Shown piece after piece: positions 6,687-14,671 of a stretch of 19,869 nt of DNA; positions within the stretch are counted from its first letter, which is position 1; the number at the start of each line of letters is the position of its first letter. The notes beneath the pieces were generated by a model. It did not search any database. It saw only the letters and a list, made by a program, of their open reading frames with translations, and was not told the origin of the DNA. The position numbers and the translations under genes were made by a program. Source of the DNA: JBCDCP01 sp039181495 (GTDB taxonomy: Bacteria > Pseudomonadota > Alphaproteobacteria > Rhizobiales > Tepidamorphaceae); contig JBCDCP010000053.1 of NCBI GenBank assembly GCA_039181495.1, positions 1 through 19,869 on the forward strand. Direction: 5' to 3'.

Positions 6687-8053
6687 TACGCTTCTTCAGC
6701 AAAAATCCGGTCGATATCGCCATTCCAGTCGCTTTGGTAGAGTCTCAGTAAGCGCTCTGCCGCAGTTTCATTGCTGGCGACCATATCATCGAGCGGATCG
6801 AGGAACCGGGTTTCGTCGGAATCGCTGCCGTATCCAAAGCCACGCGCCGAAAGTCCCTTCCTTGCGATCGCCAGGCAGTCACGGGCGATGTCGCCGACTG
6901 TTCGGTCGCGGAACCGGGTGCTGAGGCCAGTCTTCGGCACAGCGTCACGGAGCGACTGGCGCTCCTCATCCGTCCAATCCCCAACCAGCGCGTAGGCGGC
7001 CTCCAGAGCCGTTTCGTCATAGAGAAGTCCGACCCAGAACGCCGGCAACGCACAAATATTGCTCCATGGGCCGCCATCGGCTCCCCGCATTTCCAGGAAC
7101 CGCTTGAGACGAACCTCCGGAAAGATCGTTGAGAGGTGGTTGGTCCAGTCCGATCGCGTAGCAGTCTGTCCCTCAAAACCTGGCAGGCGGCCCGCCAGGA
7201 GATCACGGAACGAATGACCGGCGACATCGTGATAGGCGCCACCGCGGTTGACGAAATACATCGGCACATCAAGCGCATAATCGACATAGCGCTCGAAGCC
7301 AAAACCATCCTCGAAGGCAAAGGGCAGCATCCCGGATCGATTAGGATCGGTATCGAGCCAGATGGCGCTGCGTTCAGACAGATTGCCGTTGGGCATGCCA
7401 TTGGTGAATGGTGAATTAGCAAACAGCGCCGTTGCAATTGGCTGCAGGGCGAGCCCTACCCGCATCTTTCGCACCATGTCGGCTTCAGAGGAAAAATCGA
7501 GATTGACCTGCACCGTGCAGGTCCGAAACATCATGTCGAGGCCGCGCGTGCCGACCGTGGGCATGTAGCGCTTCATGATCGCGTAGCGGCTTTTAGGCAT
7601 GGCCGGCGTCTCGGCCAGTGTCCATTTCGGCGACATGCCCAGACCGAGAAAACCGATACCCATGGGGTCGGCCGCTTCACGGACCTGCACCAGGTGATGA
7701 TTGGCTTCACGGCAGGTTTGATGAATGGTCTCAAGCGGAGCGCCGGAAAGTTCGAACTGCCCTCCAGGCTCGAGTGAGATGGCACCGCCACCCTTGGTGT
7801 CGAACAGACCTATGATCAGTCCATCGTCGAGGATCGGTTCCCAATGAAGCTGGCGGCGCATGGCCTCCAGCAGCGCACGGATCCCGTTCTCGCCTTCATA
7901 GGGCACCGGGCTGCAGTCCGAGACATAGAATCCGATCTTCTCGTGCTCGGTGCCGATGCGGAACTCCGACTGCGGTTTGCAGCCGGCTTCGAGCTCACCG
8001 ATCAGGTCAGCGCGTGACTCGATGGGAATTTCATTGGATTGATCGCGGGCCAT
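6683..8053 (-). CDS. gshA: Glutamate-cysteine ligase (plant/rhizobial type)
   Basis: A 456-residue enzyme that joins L-glutamate and L-cysteine with ATP to gamma-glutamylcysteine, the first step of glutathione synthesis in the cytosol. It belongs to the class shared by plants and alphaproteobacteria, not the E. coli type. Conserved stretches are IGTEHEK (33-39, Glu and His at the active site), ISLEPGGQFELSGAPL (92-107), MKRYMPTVGTRGLDMM (160-175) and FRTCTVQVNLDF (176-187), later EMRGADGGPW. The ATG at 8053 is preceded by GGAGGT nine bases upstream; the longer frame to 8146 adds unrelated residues. It lies 147 bases downstream of rsmE on the same strand; a weak 6-bp hairpin at 8141-8160 is the only structure in that gap. 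Its stop overlaps the herA stop. Confidence 0.95.
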   Translation of the reverse strand: MARDQSNEIPIESRADLIGELEAGCKPQSEFRIGTEHEKIGFYVSDCSPVPYEGENGIRALLEAMRRQLHWEPILDDGLIIGLFDTKGGGAISLEPGGQFELSGAPLETIHQTCREANHHLVQVREAADPMGIGFLGLGMSPKWTLAETPAMPKSRYAIMKRYMPTVGTRGLDMMFRTCTVQVNLDFSSEADMVRKMRVGLALQPIATALFANSPFTNGMPNGNLSERSAIWLDTDPNRSGMLPFAFEDGFGFERYVDYALDVPMYFVNRGGAYHDVAGHSFRDLLAGRLPGFEGQTATRSDWTNHLSTIFPEVRLKRFLEMRGADGGPWSNICALPAFWVGLLYDETALEAAYALVGDWTDEERQSLRDAVPKTGLSTRFRDRTVGDIARDCLAIARKGLSARGFGYGSDSDETRFLDPLDDMVASNETAAERLLRLYQSDWNGDIDRIFAEEAY

Positions 8054-8200
8054 GTGACGGCCACCTCCGTTCCAGAGCAAGCGCCACGTGTTAGACCGGG
8101 CTGCCGGAAGCTGTGGGGGCATAGCCGCGTTGGCAGACGCACACAAGCCCTGCTTTGTGTCTTGCTAGCAGGGTTCACTGAATTGCAGCCTGGGATTGGT

Positions 8201-8944
8201 TCAGACAGCGGGCCGCCAGTCTCCCAGAACCGACTGCACAAGCGCCAGTGCAGCCACGGCTGCAGTATCCGCCCGCATGATCCGCGGGCCCAAAGAGATT
8301 GGCACAGCGGCTGAATGGGCACGGATGCGCGCCTGCTCGCCCAGGCTGAAACCGCCTTCCGGCCCAATTAACACTGTGACCGGTCCTGGTCCGATTGATG
8401 ACAGGGCATCAAGCGGCGTGTTGCTTTCCGCTGCTTCGTCGCAAAAGACAAGCGTCTCGTCCCCTCGCAATTGACGCAAGAAGGTGTCGAGCGCGACCGC
8501 CGGTTCGATATTGGGCACCCACAGCACACCGCATTGCTCTGAGCCCTCAATCAGATTGGACCGAAGCCGGTCCATGTTGAGCTTGCGCGATATGGTGTGC
8601 TCGGTGATGACAGGCGTGACCCGCGCGACGCCCAGTTCGCTCGCCTTCTGCGCGATATAGTCGAGCCGCGCATGTTTGAGCGGCGCGAAAGCATAGGTGA
8701 TGGGGGCGGGCCAAGACTGAGGGCGCGTCAAGGCTTCGCAAACCGCTTGCATGACCTTCTTTGACTGCAGTTTCAGAGTTGCCTGCCATTCCCCATCGGC
8801 ACCGTTGAACAGCAAGACGTCATCACCAGCGGCCAGCCGAAGCACGTTGCCAAGATAGTGCGACTGGTCCCGCGTCAGGGTGACGTTGGCGCCTTCCCTC
8901 AATTGAGCGGCAACGAACAACCTCGCAACCGTCTTGCCGGCCAT
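8201..8944 (-). CDS. rsmE: 16S rRNA m3U1498 methyltransferase RsmE
   Basis: A 247-residue SPOUT methyltransferase that methylates N3 of U1498 in 16S rRNA using S-adenosylmethionine. An N-terminal PUA-like part (RLFVAAQLREG, SHYLGNVLRLAAGD) is followed by the knotted domain: PLKHARLDYIAQKASELG (88-105), LIGPEGGFS (192-200) and ISLGPRIMRADTA (216-228), which form the cofactor pocket. The EQCGR motif of the family appears here as EQCGV (137-141) and LR.ETA as MRADTA, modest departures. The start ATG 8944 has AGGGGAT upstream at good spacing; the longer frame to 9412 would run through the GNAT gene on the other strand and is spurious. It is divergent from the GNAT gene with 48 bases between starts, and precedes gshA. 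Confidence 0.94.
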   Translation of the reverse strand: MAGKTVARLFVAAQLREGANVTLTRDQSHYLGNVLRLAAGDDVLLFNGADGEWQATLKLQSKKVMQAVCEALTRPQSWPAPITYAFAPLKHARLDYIAQKASELGVARVTPVITEHTISRKLNMDRLRSNLIEGSEQCGVLWVPNIEPAVALDTFLRQLRGDETLVFCDEAAESNTPLDALSSIGPGPVTVLIGPEGGFSLGEQARIRAHSAAVPISLGPRIMRADTAAVAALALVQSVLGDWRPAV

Positions 8945-8992
8945 ACGCTGATCCCCTATCGCTGCTGACCCCTCATGCGTGAGTGATTTAGC

Positions 8993-9502
8993 GTGCCTGA
9001 CAAGTCCAACCAAGACACTGGCGAACGGATCGTTGCCTCGGAGGCAGCAGTCCTGCGCGCGGCGGATGCGGAGGATTATCCGGTCCTCATCGAGATGGTC
9101 CGCGCTCTCGGTGTCGAGGACGGGCATCCGGTCGGCCAGAGGAGCGAAGACGCGCTGCGCGCGCTCTTGCTGAAGCCGGAATGGGGTCGCGTCTTCATTC
9201 TCGAGCCAGCCGAAGAGCCCAAGCACCCGCTTGGTTATGTGATTGTGTGCTTCGGCTACTCGGTGGAGCTTGGCGGGCGCGATCTTCTCATCGACGAACT
9301 CTACCTGCGGCCTGAGTGTCGTGGCAGAGGGCATGGAACCGCCACATTGCAAGCCCTCGAAGACTGGGCCCGGAAAGAGGGGTTTGCCTCGGCCTTTCTG
9401 GAAGTCATGCATGGCAATCGCGCCGAGGCACTCTATCGACGACTTGGATATGCCGACCGAGGAAGTGTCTTTCTGGGTAAATCACTGCTTGATGAAGCCT
9501 GA
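8993..9502 (+). CDS. GNAT family N-acetyltransferase
   Basis: A 169-residue GNAT protein. The fold is visible from about residue 18 on: AVLRAADAEDYPVLIEMVRAL, a beta strand LGYVIVCFGYS (80-90), then IDELYLRPECRGRGHGTATL (100-119), where RGRGHG is the acetyl-CoA pyrophosphate loop, and finally HGNRAEALYRRLGYAD (140-155), the C-terminal motif with the conserved Asn and Tyr. It transfers an acetyl group from acetyl-CoA to an amine; the acceptor cannot be predicted. The start is GTG at 8993 with GTGAG about 8 bases upstream. It is followed by ubiA on the same strand at a short distance, so the two may be cotranscribed, though no functional link is obvious. Confidence 0.9.
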   Translation: MPDKSNQDTGERIVASEAAVLRAADAEDYPVLIEMVRALGVEDGHPVGQRSEDALRALLLKPEWGRVFILEPAEEPKHPLGYVIVCFGYSVELGGRDLLIDELYLRPECRGRGHGTATLQALEDWARKEGFASAFLEVMHGNRAEALYRRLGYADRGSVFLGKSLLDEA

Positions 9503-9558
9503 GCCTCTATCGAAGGATGAGGGTGACAGTGCAATGGCCCTGCGCTAGCTGTCCTCAG

Positions 9559-10506
9559 ATGACCGAGACAGGGCAAAACACCGCCACCGTCGCCGATGCT
9601 GTCAGGGGCAATTGGGTCGACCGGTATGCACCGGACACACTGAAGCCCTATTTCCGGCTGGCGCGTTATGACCGGCCCATTGGCTGGTGGCTCCTGATGT
9701 GGCCTTGCCAATGGTCGACGGCGCTGGCGGCCATTGCCGCAGGTGTGGCGATTCCCGACATCCGCCTTCTCATCCTGTTCTGGATTGGTGCCGTGGCCAT
9801 GCGCGGCGCGGGGTCGACCTGGAACGACATCCTCGACCGCAACATCGACAAGGGCGTCGAGCGAACCCGGAACCGCCCCCTGCCTTCCGGCCAGATTGGT
9901 GTCAGAGCGGCCTTCGTCTTTCTCTGCGCGCAGGCCCTCGTTGGACTGGCTGTGCTGTTGCAGCTCGGACCGTTTGCCATCGCGGTGGGTCTCGGATCAC
10001 TGGCGGTGGTGGCGGTCTATCCGCTGATGAAACGTATCACTTCCTGGCCGCAAGCGGTGCTTGGGCTGGCGTTTTCCTGGGGTGCACTAATGGGCTGGGC
10101 TGCGACTTTCGGCAGCCTCTCAGCCGCGCCGCTGTGCCTTTATGCCGGCTGCATCCTTTGGACCATCGGCTATGACACCATCTACGCCCATCAGGACCGG
10201 CGTGATGATGCCATAATCGGCGTGAAGTCCACTGCGAGGCTGTTTGACGAGAACACCCGGCTGATTATCGGGCTGTTCTATGCCGGCGCTATGACTCTTT
10301 GGGGTGCGGCCTTGTATCTGGCCGGCGGTGGCGTGATCGGATTTGCAGGATTGGCACTCGCCGGGCTTCACTTCGTCTGGCAGGTCAAGACGCTCGACAT
10401 CCAGGACCGCGGCCGCTGCCTGATGCTGTTCCGCTCCAATGCGAATTTCGGCTGGCTGCTGTTTCTGGCCTTCGCCGCCGACGCTGCAGCGCAGGCGCTT
10501 TTCTAG
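9559..10506 (+). CDS. ubiA: 4-hydroxybenzoate polyprenyltransferase
   Basis: A 315-residue integral membrane prenyltransferase that attaches the polyprenyl tail to 4-hydroxybenzoate in ubiquinone synthesis, in the inner membrane. Both Mg-diphosphate motifs are intact: NDILDRNID (89-97, N..D...D) and DTIYAHQDRRDD (206-217). Around them are 8-9 hydrophobic segments, and the N-terminus has the usual LARYDRPIGWWLLMWP entry. The start is unsure: ATG 9559 gives the N-terminus typical of rhizobial UbiA but has no clear ribosome site; in-frame ATG 9517 and GTG 9523 or 9529 lie near AAGGA (9513-9517) and would add 10-14 residues. It follows the GNAT gene and converges with the DUF6101 gene across 39 bases with no evident terminator. 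Confidence 0.93.
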   Translation: MTETGQNTATVADAVRGNWVDRYAPDTLKPYFRLARYDRPIGWWLLMWPCQWSTALAAIAAGVAIPDIRLLILFWIGAVAMRGAGSTWNDILDRNIDKGVERTRNRPLPSGQIGVRAAFVFLCAQALVGLAVLLQLGPFAIAVGLGSLAVVAVYPLMKRITSWPQAVLGLAFSWGALMGWAATFGSLSAAPLCLYAGCILWTIGYDTIYAHQDRRDDAIIGVKSTARLFDENTRLIIGLFYAGAMTLWGAALYLAGGGVIGFAGLALAGLHFVWQVKTLDIQDRGRCLMLFRSNANFGWLLFLAFAADAAAQALF

Positions 10507-10545
10507 GCGCATTGGCAACTGCTCATCTACACGAACCGAGCACGA

Positions 10546-11112
10546 TTACGTTCTTGCAATGATCTCGCGGGCACCTCTGATCGGTGCCGTTGCCGGTGAA
10601 CCACCTGACGCACGCTTGGTCAGAAAGCCCGGCCTACGGGCGGCAAAGAAGCTGTTGGCGCGACGGGCGCGCGGACGGCGGCTCGCCAATTGCATTTCGC
10701 TTGCCGCACCATTTCCGTCGGTCTGCTCGATCAGCAATTTGCAACCCAGTGCCTCGGCCCAACCTTCACCCTCGGCCAGGATATTCTCGTTGTCATGTAG
10801 CGGGTCGTAGACGGCAAGCTTGACGCAAAAGTCCGGCACTTCGTGCAGAAGTGTCAGTACCGACTGCTCGCCAAGGGCCAGCGCGATGCCACGATAGCTT
10901 GAGATTGGCACGCGCACCTTTTGGGCGGCGGCCATGCCGGTCCACTTCTCAAGTGTAATGCAACCCTGTTCGATGGTGGCCTGGACAAGTTCCTTGTCCA
11001 GACCAGAGTCCCCTTGCGCGTCCGCTTCAAACGCAAAACGCGCGAGGGGTAGCTTCGCACCGTCGCAGGTAGCCTGCGCGGCCCGAGCGGCTGATGCACC
11101 GCCTGGTCTCAT
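10546..11112 (-). CDS. DUF6101 family protein
   Basis: A 188-residue soluble protein without signal peptide or membrane segment. The pattern fits the DUF6101 family of Hyphomicrobiales: a central beta-rich part (about 35-125) with ITLEKWTGMAAAQKVRVP, ALALGEQSVLTLLHEVPDFC and VKLAVYDPLHDNENILAE, then a strongly basic segment RRPRARRANSFFAARRPGFL (145-164) and a terminal GAREIIART. The function is unknown; the basic tail could bind nucleic acid or acidic lipid (inference). The start ATG 11112 has AGGGG six bases upstream; the longer frame to 11436 runs through the intergenic region and is not credible. It is convergent to ubiA and divergent from tldE across 348 bases. Confidence 0.78.
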   Translation of the reverse strand: MRPGGASAARAAQATCDGAKLPLARFAFEADAQGDSGLDKELVQATIEQGCITLEKWTGMAAAQKVRVPISSYRGIALALGEQSVLTLLHEVPDFCVKLAVYDPLHDNENILAEGEGWAEALGCKLLIEQTDGNGAASEMQLASRRPRARRANSFFAARRPGFLTKRASGGSPATAPIRGAREIIART

Positions 11113-11460
11113 TTGACGCCCCTGTAATTCGCCTCGAACCGGCCTCGGGGCTGTTGCCCTCTTTCGGCCTGTTCTGAGAGGAGAATGACATAGCGGCAAC
11201 ACGATTGGCTTAAGAACTCTGGTAAAAATGGGTTGAATCCGCCCAAGGTTAAGCGTTAACCCAGTTTGCCCCCGGGGGCGGCCGGGATCGGCGTTTTTCA
11301 CAATGCCGTTGGAGGCGCGTTGGCTTCCTGCCGGTCCCGCCCCATATGCCTGACTTCGCACCTGCGTTGATCGTGTCTCGGGCCCAGGCGAACCATCATT
11401 GCGAACAGGTGGTCGCCTTACCCAAAGACATGGCATCCAAAAACGAACGGACTCTGCCGA
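11113..11460. other. 348-base divergent intergenic region
   Basis: No convincing gene on either strand; short ORFs here (for example + strand ATG 11346, about 48 codons, running into tldE out of frame) have no ribosome site or recognisable product. It holds a perfect 6+3+6 palindrome at 11247-11261, a 12-bp GC palindrome at 11268-11279, and a weak 4-bp stem followed by five T's (11281-11298) pointing toward tldE. An AGGAGA-ATG followed two codons later by a stop (11180-11195 region) is probably chance. It must carry promoters for both flanking genes, but none matches a consensus well. Confidence 0.6.
11247..11261. repeat. Perfect palindrome, candidate operator
   Basis: GGTTAA-GCG-TTAACC is an exact 15-base inverted repeat between the divergent DUF6101 and tldE genes. 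It contains two TTAA units, but spaced by 3 bases, not the 6-7 of the alphaproteobacterial CtrA site, so it is not a standard CtrA box. An A/T-containing palindrome in GC-rich DNA at this location suggests a dimeric regulator; the protein is unknown. Confidence 0.45.
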
Positions 11461-12813
11461 ATGACGTCGCTTGTCGATCTTGCCATTGTTGAATCACGCG
11501 CTGCGGCCTTGCTCGAGGCGGCCAAGAAGGCCGGCGCGGAACAGGCAGACGTGATCGCGGCGCGTGGCCTGTCACAGGGCATCGAGATACGCAACGGTGC
11601 GCTGGAGGAGATGGACAGCTCCGAGAGTGATCGAATGGCACTGCGTGTGTTTTGCGGGCATCGAACCGCCATCGTGTCCACCAGCGAAACCGGTGACACT
11701 GACTTCTCGACTCTGGCCGAACGGGCTGTTGCGACCGCAAAGGCAGCGCCAGAAGACCCTTACGCCAGTCTCGCCGCGGCCGGTGAGACTGGCCAGACAG
11801 CTGTCGATCTTGAACTTGTCGATCCGGACTTCCCGACAATGGACAGCCTGATGGACCGTGCTCAAGCAGCAGAAGCTGCAGCATTGGACGTGGCAGGCAT
11901 CAGCAAGTCGGGCGGCGCATCGGCAGGCTTCAGCCTTGCTGGCGTGGTGCTTGCAACCTCCAACGGATTTCACGGTCAGTACATGCGTTCCAATCACTCG
12001 CTGTGGGCGACGGCAATTGCCGGTGAAGGCACCGGAATGGAAAGAGACTACGATTTTGTCCGCGCCCTCCACCTTGCTGACCTCGATGCGCCTGAAACCA
12101 TCGGACGCAATGCCGCGGAGCGGGCAGTGAAACGCCAGGCGCCGTCCAAGGTGGAAACCCGCACTGGCACGGTTGTCTTCGAGCCGCGGCTAGCCTCGGG
12201 ACTGGTATCGACCGTAGCGCAAGCCTTGAACGGTGCATCCGTGGCGCGGGGAACGAGTTTCCTCAAGGATCGGATGGGCGAGCAGATCTTCAAGGCCGGC
12301 ATCAGGATCACAGACGATCCGTTGCGCGTGCGCGGTCTCGGATCCAGACCGTTCGATGGGGAAGGCGTCGCCGCTAATCCGCTAACGCTTGTTGAGAACG
12401 GCTGTATTTCGAGCTGGGTGCTTGATCTGGCGTCGGCCGCCGAGCTCGGACTGAAAACCACCGGTCATGCTGGCCGGGGCATTGGCGGACCACCGTCGCC
12501 CAGCAGCACAAATCTGACGCTCCTGCCGGGTGACGAAACACCTGAGGCGCTGATCGCCGGCATCGATTTCGGCATCTATGTTACCGAACTGATCGGGCGC
12601 GGCGGCAACACAACCACCGGTGACTACAGCCGAGGGGCCTCGGGGTTCCTGATCGAGAAGGGCGAACTGAAAGGACCGGTTGCCGAGATTACCGTTGCGG
12701 GCAACCTCGATGATATGTTCGCGCAGCTGACGCCTGCCAACGACCTTCGCTATCGCATGACCACCAATGCCCCAACAGTTGCCGTGGACGGATTGACCAT
12801 TGCCGGGCGCTGA
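11461..12813 (+). CDS. pmbA: TldE/PmbA, subunit of the TldD/E metalloprotease
   Basis: A 450-residue TldD/PmbA-family protein. The HExxxH zinc motif of the catalytic TldD subunit is absent, so this is the TldE (PmbA) partner. Typical elements are AAKKAGAEQADVIAARG (20-36), IRNGALEEMDSSESDRMALR (43-62), SNGFHGQY (167-174) and RPFDGEGVAANP (296-307), plus GRGGNTTTGDYSRGASGF near the C-terminus. TldD and TldE form a cytosolic heterodimer that degrades unfolded peptides and processes some modified peptides (microcin B17, CcdA in E. coli). The tldD gene is not in this window. The ATG at 11461 has little ribosome-site match. The next gene starts before this one stops (14-base overlap), so this gene heads a translationally coupled run reaching to lpxK. 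Confidence 0.93.
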   Translation: MTSLVDLAIVESRAAALLEAAKKAGAEQADVIAARGLSQGIEIRNGALEEMDSSESDRMALRVFCGHRTAIVSTSETGDTDFSTLAERAVATAKAAPEDPYASLAAAGETGQTAVDLELVDPDFPTMDSLMDRAQAAEAAALDVAGISKSGGASAGFSLAGVVLATSNGFHGQYMRSNHSLWATAIAGEGTGMERDYDFVRALHLADLDAPETIGRNAAERAVKRQAPSKVETRTGTVVFEPRLASGLVSTVAQALNGASVARGTSFLKDRMGEQIFKAGIRITDDPLRVRGLGSRPFDGEGVAANPLTLVENGCISSWVLDLASAAELGLKTTGHAGRGIGGPPSPSSTNLTLLPGDETPEALIAGIDFGIYVTELIGRGGNTTTGDYSRGASGFLIEKGELKGPVAEITVAGNLDDMFAQLTPANDLRYRMTTNAPTVAVDGLTIAGR

Positions 12814-13645
12814 TAACCCAAGCGAACGGGCGGGCCGGGTCGAACCGGCACTTCATCTCTCAGATGATCTTCATTTGATCGAGGCAGCGGTGCGGGGAGC
12901 GGGCGAAATTGCGCTCAGCTATACGCCAAAGGCGGCCCGCAGCTGGCTCAAGGCCGGTAACTCACCGGTCACCGAAGCCGACATGGCGAGTGACAAGCAC
13001 CTGCATGACACGCTAACCGTTTCGCGGCCTGGCTATGGCTGGATCTCCGAGGAATCGCGTTCAAAGCCCGCAGCCCCAGGAAATGGTCAACAGCGGACCT
13101 TTGTGGTCGACCCGATCGATGGGACGCGCGGGTTCATGGACGGTGGCGATGAATGGACCATCTGCGTGGCCATCCTTCAGGACGGCGTTCCGGTGGTCGG
13201 CGTTGTCTACAATCCGACGCGTGATGAGATGTTTGGTGCCGTGAGCGGCGGGGGCGCGCGATGCAATGACGCCGCCATCAGCGTATCCCGGCAGGACTCA
13301 CTGACCGGCGCCCGGCTTGCCGCATCCAAGAAAGCGGTCCGTACCTTGGGCAAGGCTTCCAGTGAGGTTGAAGCGCGCTATGTGCCGTCGCTGGCATATC
13401 GGGTTGCGGGTGTCGCAAGTGGGGTCTATGACGGCACCATATCGACCGGCAGGGCGCATATCTGGGATATTGCTGCGCCGGCGGTCATCGTCGCGGAAGC
13501 AGGCGGTCTCGTTACCGATAGCCATGCCACTGGGCCGGACTACACAGCACAGGATTGCCGTGTCCCCCCGCTCGTGGTCGCAGGACCTGAGTTACATCCG
13601 CTGCTATGTGCCGCGCTTCAGAGCGCACCCGGTCAGGGGCAGTGA
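12800..13645 (+). CDS. CysQ/inositol-monophosphatase-family phosphatase
   Basis: A 281-residue member of the Li-sensitive, Mg-dependent phosphatase superfamily. Metal ligands are visible: Glu59/Asp61 (VTEAD), SEE (83-85), DPIDGTRGF (104-112) and WDIAA (222-226). 3'(2'),5'-bisphosphate nucleotidase (CysQ), which removes the PAP left over from sulfate assimilation, is the best guess because of the DPIDGTRGF form and the length; an inositol or histidinol phosphatase cannot be excluded. No ATG fits: the TTG at 12800 has GGACGGA upstream and gives an N-terminal helix (DDLHLIEAAVRGAGEIALSY) of normal family form. It overlaps tldE by 14 bases and is followed by the DUF4170 gene after 11 bases. Confidence 0.86.
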   Translation: MPGADNPSERAGRVEPALHLSDDLHLIEAAVRGAGEIALSYTPKAARSWLKAGNSPVTEADMASDKHLHDTLTVSRPGYGWISEESRSKPAAPGNGQQRTFVVDPIDGTRGFMDGGDEWTICVAILQDGVPVVGVVYNPTRDEMFGAVSGGGARCNDAAISVSRQDSLTGARLAASKKAVRTLGKASSEVEARYVPSLAYRVAGVASGVYDGTISTGRAHIWDIAAPAVIVAEAGGLVTDSHATGPDYTAQDCRVPPLVVAGPELHPLLCAALQSAPGQGQ

Positions 13646-13656
13646 ACGAGGACTTT

Positions 13657-13917
13657 ATGAGCAACGTGCCCGATAAACAGCTGCTGCATCTCGTCTTTGG
13701 AGGCGAGCTCGAGGATCTTGACGGCATCACCTTCCAAGATCTCGACAAAGTCGATGTGGTTGGTGTCTACCCCAATTATGCGACCGCTTACGATGCCTGG
13801 AAGGGTGCGGCACAGCGCACGGTCGACAACGCACAAACGCGGTACTTCATCGTCCATCTGCACCGGCTCATGGATCCTGACACCGAAGCGCCCGAGGCGA
13901 CCGTCGGCAACGGCTGA
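13657..13917 (+). CDS. DUF4170 domain-containing protein
   Basis: An 86-residue soluble protein matching DUF4170: LLHLVFGGELEDL at the start, then VDVVGVYPNYATAYDAWKGAAQRTVDNAQTRY split across 33-64 and FIVHLHRLMDP (65-75). Members are small, found in alphaproteobacteria, and have no known function; a location beside waaA, lpxK and the DUF374 gene suggests a link with the envelope or simply a conserved operon. The ATG at 13657 has CGAGGA at good spacing; the longer frame from 13606 is inside the phosphatase gene. It lies 11 bases after that gene and 13 before the next. Confidence 0.88.
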   Translation: MSNVPDKQLLHLVFGGELEDLDGITFQDLDKVDVVGVYPNYATAYDAWKGAAQRTVDNAQTRYFIVHLHRLMDPDTEAPEATVGNG

Positions 13918-13930
13918 CTAGGCGCAGAGC

Positions 13931-14671
13931 GTGATCAAGACACTCGGCAAATCGCCCGCTGTTCAACGCGTGGCCGGCCATCTGATCGGCGGCTACCTGA
14001 AACTCTGCGCGGCCACATCGAGGCTGGAACTGACACCGGCTGATTTTCCCGATCAGGCCGAAGCGGACGTGCCGTTCATTCTCACCGCTTGGCATGGCGA
14101 GCATCTGCTGTTGCCGATGCTGAACAGAACTCACTATCAGATGAAGGCGCTTGTTTCGCGACACCGGGATGGCGAATTGAACGCCATCGCGCTCAAGTGG
14201 TTCGGAGTCGATACAATTCGTGGTGCTGGCAGTCACAACCGTGATATTTTCCGCAAGGGCGCTTTTCAGGCATTTCGCGGGCTTATGGGCAAATTGGAAT
14301 CAGGCAGCTGTGTCTTCATGACCGGTGATGTGCCGAAAACGGCGCGGGTGGCCAGCCCCGGCGTAATCCGGCTGGCGGCCCATACCGGGCGAGCCATCTA
14401 TCCGGTCGGCATTGCGGCCGCGCCGAACATTGCCACCTCAGGATGGGATCGCGCCGCTGCGCCGTTGCCTTTCTCACGCATCGGGATTGCATTGGATGGT
14501 GTGCTGCGGGTGCCTCAGAATGCCGACGAGGCGACTCAGGAGGCCGCATGCAAGGACTTGCAGGGTAAGCTAGAACGCGCCAGCGCGAAGGCCTGGGCAT
14601 CGATTGGCGCAGAATGCCCCTACCATGCGGCACTGGCGGACGCGCCCAATGGCGAGGGAGCTCCAAGATGA
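13931..14671 (+). CDS. DUF374 family lysophospholipid acyltransferase-like protein
   Basis: A 246-residue protein of the DUF374 group, related to glycerolipid acyltransferases. Motifs in order: TAWHGEHLLLP (52-62, with the catalytic-type His of the W-H-G form), VSRHRDGE (75-82), RGAGSHNRD (97-105, the substrate loop) and MTGDVPKTARVASPGVIRLA (130-149), the last corresponding to the PDGPRGPR region. Here that reads GDVPKTAR, which is divergent. The position directly before waaA, with a 4-base ATGA overlap, suggests acylation of lipid A or another envelope lipid, but this is inference. GTG 13931 is the best start though its ribosome site is weak; the N-terminal helix (VQRVAGHLIGGYLKLCAA) is likely membrane-associated. 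Confidence 0.86.
   Translation: MIKTLGKSPAVQRVAGHLIGGYLKLCAATSRLELTPADFPDQAEADVPFILTAWHGEHLLLPMLNRTHYQMKALVSRHRDGELNAIALKWFGVDTIRGAGSHNRDIFRKGAFQAFRGLMGKLESGSCVFMTGDVPKTARVASPGVIRLAAHTGRAIYPVGIAAAPNIATSGWDRAAAPLPFSRIGIALDGVLRVPQNADEATQEAACKDLQGKLERASAKAWASIGAECPYHAALADAPNGEGAPR

Noticed and set aside
8141..8160. ACACAA/TTGTGT hairpin between rsmE and gshA
   Set aside because: Only 6 bp with an 8-base loop and no T-tract on the - strand, so not a convincing terminator or leader element.
8945..9412. N-terminal extension of rsmE on the - strand (frame open to 9412)
   Set aside because: It is antisense to the well-supported GNAT gene, resembles no RsmE N-terminus, and ATG 8944 has a good ribosome site.
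11247..11261. CtrA binding site
   Set aside because: The two TTAA units are 3 bases apart, while CtrA sites have TTAA units 6-7 bases apart; kept only as an unassigned palindrome.
11113..11436. Upstream extension of the DUF6101 gene
   Set aside because: Pro/Arg-rich translation typical of non-coding GC-rich DNA, with a better start at 11112 preceded by AGGGG.
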